Shown here: in pieces, positions 9,575 through 16,572 of the stretch | Layout of the letters: the number at the start of each line of letters is the position of its first letter | How positions within the stretch are numbered: the first letter of the stretch is position 1 | Assembly: GCA_000151295.1 (NCBI GenBank) | Contig: GG745348.1 | Location: 233,867-250,438 of the forward strand | Source of the DNA: Allomyces macrogynus ATCC 38327 | Taxonomy: Eukaryota > Blastocladiomycota > Blastocladiomycetes > Blastocladiales > Blastocladiaceae | Length of the DNA stretch: 16,572 bases | Direction: 5' to 3' | Notes under the pieces: model-generated | What the model was told of the DNA's origin: nothing | The model's input: only the letters and a program-made list of their open reading frames with translations | The model's database searches: none | Program-made: the position numbers and the translations under genes

Positions 9575-10113
9575 GATGAGATCGAGTTGGAGTCTGGGGG
9601 TCGTGCGTCCGTTGTGGGCGGGTCCAATCAGTCTTGTGCGTGTCCGATCGCGGCTGCGCGCATGGCCAGCGAGGGGGACGAAGGTGCGCACTCGCGATTG
9701 CAACAAGTGCGGGGGGTTGGAAGCGCGTGCTGCGTGAAGCAGGATCGAAGCGCAGCTGCAGCTGCACCTGGTTGACGACGGCGAGATGAAGGGGTCTGAC
9801 GCGGTGCGTCGTGTCGTGTGGCGGCTGTTGCGAACCCGAAGCAGTGAAGTGGCGCGTCTGCGACCAATCGGCTCGAGGACTCATGATCCTGCCGACGCGC
9901 GAGCAAGCGAGCCCTTGATCGTGAATGTGAGCAAACACACTCACGTAGGCCGCGACCGTGTTTGGTTGCCTCGGCCCTGTAGTGTCGATGAAGGGATGGT
10001 CCACGAACAGCAAACATTCGCAAGATCCTCCAACACGCGCGTGTTGCTCATACATTATGCAAAACTGATCATGCGCAACAAATCACTCCCGCCAATCTCA
10101 TCATCTTCAGGCT
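9575..10113. other. Intergenic region between nuclease 2 and NTF2
   Basis: No gene is seen. Several overlapping open frames exist on both strands but none has recognisable content. The side next to 9575 should contain the NTF2 promoter and the side next to 10113 the nuclease 2 terminator. Confidence 0.5.
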
Positions 10114-11338
10114 CTAGTAACCGCCAATCGTCGTCGTCACAACCACGGTCGCGGTCGTCACAATCTTGACCGTCGCAAGCGTCGTGCACTTGCCCGGCGC
10201 GGGCTGCGGCGCGCCCGTGGCCGTGGCCGTCGTCGTCGGAGCAGCCGTGGTCGTGGCAGTCGAACCCGCCGACGTCGTCGTGGCAACAGCGGTCGACGAG
10301 GTCGTGGCGGTGCTCGTGGCAGCCGAGGTCGTTGTCGTCGAGGCCGGGTCGGCACCGCCCAGGACCTTGTTCAGGACGGCCGCAAGGCGCAGACCACCCT
10401 TGACAATCTGGTTGTTGATGGGCTCAATCGAGTTCTGGTAGTAGTCGCCCGAAATCTCCATGCCCTCCTTGAAGTCAGCCGGGAACACGGTCGAGCAGAC
10501 AAACGTGTTCGAGTCGGACGCCCACTCCATGGCGCACGCCTCGGTGCCGTCGACGTCGAGCGGGTTCACGGTCGCCGCGCACTTGAGCCCGGGGATCTGG
10601 CGCACGTCCGTCTTGGCAGCGCGCGCAATCAGGTCTGCGACCCACTTGTCCTGCGACCCAGCGTACTGCGTCGACAGCATCTTGCGGATCAGCGTGCCGT
10701 CCCACGCGGCGTGCAGCTTAACCGACTTGCCTGGAGGATCACGAAGAAAGTGGGTCAGACTCGATGCGCGAACAACTGACCCACTGGGAACGAGAAGAAA
10801 GGAGCGCACCTTCAAAGTTGACAAGCACGTTGTTGGCGCCGACCTTGTACCCGGTCGTGTGCAGCGGCTGCGCGATATCGCCAGCAAAGTGCGTCAAAAA
10901 CGCAAGCGCCTCGGCCTGGTTGTTGATGCCGTCGCGCGCGACCTTGACGGGCGCCTGGCCCGGAACGAGCGCCTTGACGGCACCGGCAACCGCCGTGATA
11001 ATGCACGACTCGTCAGCGCCGCAGTCCTGCGGGAACCGCACGGGCCCGCACTTGCGTGCCGGCGGCGCCGGATCGTCCTCGGCATCAATGTAGTGCCAGT
11101 CGGACGTCTCCTTGCGCTGGTTGCGGATGTTGTCGGGCCACGAAGCCACGTCGAGGTAAGCCTTGAACGTGCCGGACTGGCCAATGATCTGGTCGACGGC
11201 CGCTTTGGCCTTGGGCGTCAGGTACGCCTGCGCGATCGCGGCAACGGCGCCGTGGCCCTCGACACCCCACGCGTGCACGTTGAAGACGAGCGCGAGCAGC
11301 AGGGCCGCGGCAAGGAAGATCGACGAGGTGCGGGCCAT
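10114..11338 (-). CDS. S1/P1-type secreted nuclease, paralogue 2, with Thr-rich tail
   Basis: Exons 10810-11338 and 10114-10730 (phase 1; intron 10731-10809, GTGCGC...CTCCAG) give 381 residues. Signal peptide residues 1-23 (SSIFLAAALLLALVF) end in VHA, leaving Trp24 as the mature N-terminus. All nine zinc ligands are present: W24, H29 (WGVEGH), D69 (ASWPD), H82 (WHYID), H150, D154 and H160 (HFAGDIAQPLH), H183 and D187 (LHAAWD). C106 and C112 probably pair. The catalytic domain ends near residue 302 (LRLAAVLNKVLGGA). It is followed by about 50 residues almost wholly of Thr, Ser and Ala, then a short Cys-containing Val/Thr-rich end (KCTTLATVKIV...TTTIGGY). The Thr/Ser stretch is a likely O-glycosylated linker, as in secreted fungal enzymes. 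The end is not a typical GPI signal. A TATAAA lies 81 bp upstream of the start. Confidence 0.95.
10731..10809 (-). repeat. Nuclease 2 intron containing a 10-bp hairpin
   Basis: Within this 79-nt intron, AGTGGGTCAG (10749-10758) and CTGACCCACT (10776-10785) are perfect inverted repeats separated by 17 nt. On the transcript strand the 3' arm contains the CTGAC that would serve as branch point. An extra CCCAG lies just before the 5' arm and could act as an upstream acceptor. Confidence 0.75.
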
Positions 11339-12254
11339 GGTGGCTGATACGATCTATGGTTTAGTTGAAGTGGTGCTGTTGGCCAGAGAGAGCGGATCCG
11401 GGGCAGGGGGCGACGCTCTTTATACTCGTCGTTGACCGAGCCGTCCGCCCCCGCCACGACGAATCGAGTTTCGAGGAACACGTTGCCATGGAGGATGGCG
11501 ATGGTGGTGAAGCAACAGCGCAAACGCCAGCGGACTTTGTTGCACAAAAAGGTTCACAACACCATGATCTCGCATCAAAACACGCCGCCGGCCATGGTCT
11601 TGAAACGCCGCAACGCTGATCCGGATCGACACCGGAGCGTGTTTGACATGAAACGGGGCGTTGAGGCGTCGAGGTGCCGAGATCGCCTGGTTGTTTGTCG
11701 TTTTGCCTCGGAAATGCATGGTTTGGAGATTTCGGCGATGCAATCCGACACCATCACCACCGATCACGGCCGATCACAATAATCGTAATCCTGACGACAA
11801 TATACGGTTCCGCGGATGATTTGAACATTTGCGAATTGAAATCCAACATCTTGCAGCAAGTCATGGGTGCGAAGAGGTTAAGCGTGAAGAGAGTTTGCAA
11901 GTTGTTGGCGGTGGTTGGGATTTGCATCAACGTCCTGGCGGCCCTTGCCCGGAAAAGACTCTCGTTGCCAACTCCATGCATTGCTCGAGAGTGGGCGAGG
12001 CTCAGAATGCACGGTGGAGGTTGCAAAATGATAGCATTGGCATGGTGATCCCGGAATCATCAATCAATCGTACATGACATGGTCGTCTACAAACAGGCTG
12101 TGCAAATTGTCTGCAGAAATGGATAACGTGAGCGGGAATGCGCAAGGCGGAGAAGAATGGGACCGCGAGCGAGCAAGCAAACGAGCAAGGGAGGGAGAGG
12201 CAGGGAGAGGGAGCCGAGCAAGCAGCAGGGCAAAGACACTCCACGCATGCCCGC
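11339..12254. other. Intergenic region between metacaspase and nuclease 2
   Basis: No supported gene is seen. Near-equal open frames overlap on both strands around 11420-11780, with no family features and no splice context. The first 100 bp hold the nuclease 2 promoter; the last few hundred are downstream of the metacaspase. A purine-rich GAGCGAGCAAGC-like stretch lies around 12160-12230. Confidence 0.5.
11419..11424 (-). promoter_or_regulatory. TATA box of nuclease 2
   Basis: TATAAA on the - strand stands 81 bp upstream of the ATG of S1/P1 nuclease paralogue 2, a usual spacing for a core promoter with a short 5' leader. The assignment rests on sequence and position only. Confidence 0.6.
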
Positions 12255-13834
12255 TTACAAGAAGAAGGGCGTCTCGAGGTTCACGACACGGCCCGACGAC
12301 AGCTGCGGGATCTGCGAGTACCCGCGCTTCATGAACTGGCGCATCGACGCGAGCAGGTCGATGAAGGTGATGTTCGGGTTCTCGTTGAGGGCCTTGATCA
12401 GTGCGTACGAGAGCGCGCCCGTAGCCTGGCCGCCAATGTTGGCATCAGCCGACGTTTGGGAGTCTTGGCAGCTAAATTCGGGACGGAGCGTCAGGATCGC
12501 GGAGGCATTGGCACGCACGTAGACCAAACAGAGCAAGAAGAACGTACCCCGAGAACGACAGTACATCGGCCTCGGTCGAGAGCGCCGCCTTGCGCCGCGC
12601 GAGCTCCTCTTCGGGCTCCTCGCCCGTCTTGGGCGGGCGCACGAGGCACGCGAGACCCGTCGCCGAGTAGGTGACGGCCGCACCGGCGTTGCCCTGGATA
12701 GCGGCGCCCGCAGCGAGCTTGACCTGGTCGAAGAGCGCGTGGAAGCGGCCGCGGCGCGGCGTGTGCACCTCCACGTCACCATCGCAGTTGTAGGTGAATG
12801 GCAGGTCGCTGAAAAAGGAAAGACACATGGGATCAGCTTCGGTGGATCGCTGCAGCAAGGCTACCTCGCGACTACATACAGGATCGTGCCCGAGTGGCAG
12901 CAGTCGAAGATGACGCTACGAATCAGAGGGAGGCCGAGTCAGTCGATGCTTTTGGAGGCGACTGAAAGGATGGAGAACGTAGATGACGCACGTTAGACGC
13001 ACGCCCTTGCGCAGCGGCTTGACGAGATGGTCGTAGAGCTCGTCGTCGGTGATCATACCGGCCTTGGTGTAGTCGACGGGCACAATCGTCTCGTCTAGAG
13101 AATGTGATCACACACAGAAGGAAAGAGGAGACGGTAAGCACATTGAACGATGCAAACAACTCCGAACACTGCAAGACTTCACTTCCAACGCGTACCTTGG
13201 CCGTCGGCCTCGTCGCCCGTCTGGTCCTTGGTGTGCGACCCGTGGCCACTGTAGTGCAAAAACAGCGACTACAAGAGAAAATTGCACAGTCAGAATCACC
13301 GCAAATTTGCAAAAACCGCGCCAAATCAGTCGGACGTACGTCGTTCGGACGTGCTTTGTGCACGAGCCAGTCCATGGCCTTGAGAATGTTGTGGCGCGTG
13401 GGCTGGCCGCTCAGACCCGGCTGGTCGTCGGTGAGAATGACCGAGTTGGACGGCTGGAAGCCCCAGTTGTTGAACATGTAGGACGAGATGTTTTGCACAT
13501 CGTTGATGCACCCGCGCAGCTCGGCCTTGGTGCCCGTGTAGTTGATGCCAATGAAGAGCGCCTTCTTGCGGCCACTGTGCGCAGGCAGAGAGAGAGAGAT
13601 GGAAAATGTGTCAGGAAGCACGCGTCGCTTGCGGTACGACGTGCAAAAGCAGCACAGAGAAGACACGAACGTGCAGTTGGACTCGAGCGATTCGACAAGA
13701 TCGTCCTCGTTCATGTCCTCGTTGTCCTCGTTGTCGGACGACGACGAGGTCGAGCGCGTGTCGTCGTCATCCTCGCCGCCGTAGAGGTCGCGGACCTTGT
13801 CCTTGAGCTTGTCGGCCAACTCGTGGAAGACCAT
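12255..13834 (-). CDS. Type I metacaspase, seven exons
   Basis: Exons 13671-13834, 13340-13574, 13268-13196, 13094-12992, 12915-12880, 12808-12548 and 12471-12255 join in frame to 362 residues. All six introns (71-101 nt) start GT and end AG. Metacaspases are Cys/His proteases of the caspase fold that cut after Arg or Lys and act in stress, proteostasis and cell death. The p20-like domain begins NCTGRKKALFIGINYTG and continues ELRGCINDV. The catalytic His is H142 (HYSGHGS) and the catalytic Cys is C198 (DCCHSGT, then LPFTYNCDG). The p10-like part has SFSGCQDSQTSAD, GGQATGALSYALI and QIPQLSSGR. In place of the Pro/Gln-rich prodomain common in fungi, residues 1-52 are short and acidic (GGEDDDDTRS, DNEDNEDMNEDD). 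C197 stands where many family members have Ser or Ala. It is complete and divergent from the ARM-repeat gene. Confidence 0.96.
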
Positions 13835-14299
13835 GGTTGTTGGTACGGTTGAGCGATAAGTTGGGTGTCGGTCGGTCGGTCAGCGGCGACGCGAGTGGGT
13901 CGTCGAGCTGGTCCGGCGTGGGGTATGCAGAGGAGAAGAAGCACGAGCGGGCTGTCGGGAGAGAAGGGACCGGTGCCGGTCGGGTTCCTTGTTGGCGTCG
14001 CGTCGTGTCGTGCAAAGGCCAGGCAGCCGGCCTGCCTGCCTGCCTGCCCCGTGCGGTGGTGGTGGTGGTGGTGGTGGAGAACTGCGCCACACGCACGCCC
14101 AAATGACCTTGACACGGTCCTCTGATCAGCGACGGGATTGGCAGCGAGACGCCCCTGCCATGTCCCGCACCACCTCTGATCGCTGATCATGCAGCGGTCC
14201 CGTCGGCCCCGCACGGAGACGCGAGTTGGGGGCTCTGTCGTGATCGCGACTGTCTGCAGCCGCTCGCCAACTGACCTGCTGGGACCTTGATTGCCTGTC
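13835..14299. promoter_or_regulatory. Divergent promoter region, metacaspase / ARM gene
   Basis: This is the whole space between two divergent start codons. It contains a 10-bp perfect inverted repeat, TGATCAGCGA (14123-14132) and TCGCTGATCA (14180-14189), a (TGCC)n stretch near 14033-14048 and a (GGT)n run near 14055-14077. No TATA box is evident. Control of both genes is inferred only from position. Confidence 0.45.
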
Positions 14300-16572
14300 A
14301 TGATGTCGGCTGTTGCTGCATCCGGCGCTACGCCTGACCCCTCCACCACCACCACCACCATGCCCTCCGCCGCCAACAACCTGTCCTCGTCATCAGGAGC
14401 AGCTGCATTACTCTCGACGACCACCAGCAGCCATGTCGCCTCTGTATGTCGGCCAATCAAAAACAACTCGGCCCCATGATTTAATCAACACTACCCGTTC
14501 CTGATCCCGCCCGCCCGCCCGCCCGTTCGCGCGGCTTTCGACCCGCTCTAGCTGGTGGACAAGGTTGACCTGGTCGTTCTGCAAGTCGGCGACGTACACT
14601 CGCTCCTGTTGCTCCTGAAATCGCCCGACGTGGCCCTGTGCTGCACGGCTCTCGACACCATCACCAAATACGCGTCGGGTACAACATTCCCGTGCCCCGC
14701 TCCAGCGATTTCTTTCTTTTACGTGATCCTCATCACGCCCAACCATGCTCCAGACTCCAAGCAGCATCGCGAGTACCTGCAGGACAATGACCTCCTCATA
14801 ACGCTCGTCGGCATCCTCGCCAAGCCACCGGCCCCGTGCGACGCGGCACAGCTCTTGACGCTGAAAAAGCACGTCGCGGCCTGCCTCGCTGCGACGACCA
14901 ACGTGGAGCCCATGACGCCCGCGATGCGGCACCCTTCGCTTGTCACGGCGCTGCTCAACCTGGCGCAGTCCGAAGACAATGTGGAGGTGCTCGACGAGAC
15001 GTGGACGGCACTCGCGCACGTTGCGCGCGAATGTACGAGTCGAGTCGTCGCAGTTTGGTGTCATGAACAGTGTGCTCATCGTGGGTCCTAATTTTTGCAG
15101 ATGGGACGAAGAACACGATTCGGCAGGCGAACGGGATCAAGACGCTCGTGACCCATATGGCGCTGCCGGACCCAGACGTGCGCCGGTCCGCGACGCAGGC
15201 GCTTGTTGTGCTCGCCGATGACTGTGCGACCCTTTTTCTCCTCCGATCCAGTGCCCATACGTACTGCCACTAACAAACTCCCTCGATTGCACAGTCGCAT
15301 GCCGATCCGATATCCGGCAACTCAGCGGCCTCCCCGCGCTCCTCGACGGCGCCGCGTCCGAATACCCCGAAATCCAAGACCTCGCACTCACCGGTCTGTC
15401 CAAAATGGCTCAAGACAGTGCATGCCGCGTGGAACTGCGCAAACTCAATGGTCACAAGAAACTCGCTAACCTACTCGTCGCCGCAACTGCTGCACCGACG
15501 GGCACGACCCCGGCGCTCGCGACGGCGACCCCCGCCGGCCCGCTCCTGGCCGCGCTCGCGTCGCTCTTGGCGGACGTTGACATGAATGCGGCCATGGCGG
15601 GCACGCCGGTCGCTGAAGCGGTCAGTAAGTTGCTGGGAAAGGAGGACGCCAAGACGAAACGTGCGGCGGCGCATTTTTTGGGGACGCTTGGGCGTGTTGG
15701 TATGCTGTCGGGTGGAGGAAACCGCACGTGCAGCAGGCTGACGACTGTGCGATGTAGAGGCCAACCAGGCATCGATTCGCGATACGGGCGGGTCCACGGC
15801 GCTGCTGAATGGTCTGTCGCACCCGGACCCGGCCGTGGTCGCAGCGTCAGCGTCGGCGCTGCACGTCATCCTGGCGCAGGGTACGCTCTTTCGAGTGGGT
15901 TGACGATGCGAATCAAGCACGAGATGTTGACCGCCAAGGATCAGACTCGAACGAACCGGAAATTCTCAAATCCAACGTTTACGAACTGCTGCTGCAGCGC
16001 ATGAACGACCAGGACGTGCGTGAACCCGTGTTGCTGGCATTGTCGAGCTGCTTTTTGTACGGTACGTACCTCAATTCAGGTCTCCAATCAGATCCACTTC
16101 CGGCTCATTGTCATCTTCCGATGTGTAGGCAAATTGCGCGCCCGCGCACGCATCAACCCACTCGGCCTCGCCGACCTCCTCCGCTCCACGACCGCGTCCG
16201 TCACCGACCCGAGCACGATCCTCGTCGCTTCCGCGGCCGCGACATGTCTAGCGCACTTGAGCGACGACGAAGGGTGTCGGCAGGAACTCGTGCGGCAAGA
16301 CGCGGTCGCAAGCCTCCTCCAAGCTTTGCAGGCCACTACTCCCCCGGTCGCCGCCATCGCACTGGCCCTGGCCAAACTAATGCAGGAACCGGCGGCGCGC
16401 GCGGCGTTCAAGACCGCGAACGGCGTCGACGTCACGGTAAAATTACTCACGCAAGCCGACACGAAACACGAGTGGACGGCGAACGTGTGCGCAATGGTCG
16501 CTTCCGCATCGCGGCTTGGTCCGCTTTTTCCCACTTCTCCACAACACGCCCACGCGCGCTCTCACTCACGTG
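14300..16572 (+). CDS. Armadillo-repeat protein, ARMC3-like, partial at 3' end
   Basis: Eight exons: 14300-14443, 14552-14678, 14754-15032, 15101-15223, 15295-15699, 15758-15880, 15945-16061 and 16129 to the window edge. They join in frame to 587 residues so far. Each intron is short (58-108 nt) and GT-AG, several with a CTGAC or TTGAC branch-like site. After a Ser/Thr/Ala-rich N-terminus of 48 residues the protein is a run of ARM-type helical repeats, such as DVHSLLLLLKSPDVALCCTA, TIRQANGIKTLVTHM, DIRQLSGLPALLDGA and SIRDTGGSTALLNGL. SEYPEIQDLAL and CRVELRKLNG align well with ARMC3 (SEYPVIQLLAL), an armadillo protein of ciliated cells. Armadillo solenoids bind proteins; a flagellar role here is inference. 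Exon 1 was chosen because it joins in phase 0; its start (14300 or 14303) is the weakest part. The last exon stays open at the edge, and its final 60 bases may be intron. Confidence 0.85.

Noticed and set aside
9564..10055. Open frame on - between nuclease 2 and NTF2
   Set aside because: It overlaps the NTF2 start in another frame and has no conserved features.
11420..11782. Overlapping open frames on both strands upstream of nuclease 2
   Set aside because: They mirror each other, one runs through the TATA box region, and neither has family features.

Overview
The window looks like nuclear DNA of a GC-rich eukaryote. Most genes are split by short GT-AG introns of 58-106 nt (one of 214 nt), many with CTGAC/CTAAC-like branch points, and the coding sequence is strongly GC3-biased. 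The gene set (calcipressin, type I metacaspase, NTF2, two secreted S1/P1 nucleases, a C2HC zinc-finger protein, an F-box relic and an ARMC3-like armadillo protein) fits an early-diverging fungus with flagellate zoospores, for example a Blastocladiomycota- or chytrid-like lineage. That placement is inference. No rRNA, tRNA, CRISPR array or transposon was recognised.

Left part (1-3600): a zinc-finger gene of two exons on + (35-1709) has its first C2HC finger split by an intron. It is followed by two related F-box-type fragments (1710-1865 and about 2007-2610) that look decayed. A two-exon calcipressin/RCAN-like gene on - (2707-3591) converges on them.

Middle (3600-11400): two S1/P1 nuclease paralogues on - (4456-5885 and 10114-11338) have different introns and different C-termini. 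Between them lie a stretch of + strand with broken coding-like segments (about 6706-8790, best read as a decayed or badly fragmented gene) and a clean three-exon NTF2 gene on - (9044-9574).

Right part (11400-16572): a seven-exon type I metacaspase on - (12255-13834) is divergent from an armadillo-repeat gene on + (14300 to beyond the window end) that resembles ARMC3. They share a roughly 465 bp promoter region. Splice junctions were chosen by joining conserved family sequence in frame across GT-AG boundaries. They are strong for NTF2, the metacaspase, the nucleases and most ARM exons, and weaker for gene starts.

The genes do not form an operon-like or clustered pathway. The nuclease pair is the only local gene family. 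I found no convincing novel multi-gene system. The most unusual items are the F-box relics, the RCAN-like protein without a visible RRM, the differing nuclease paralogues and the broken region at 6.7-8.8 kb.
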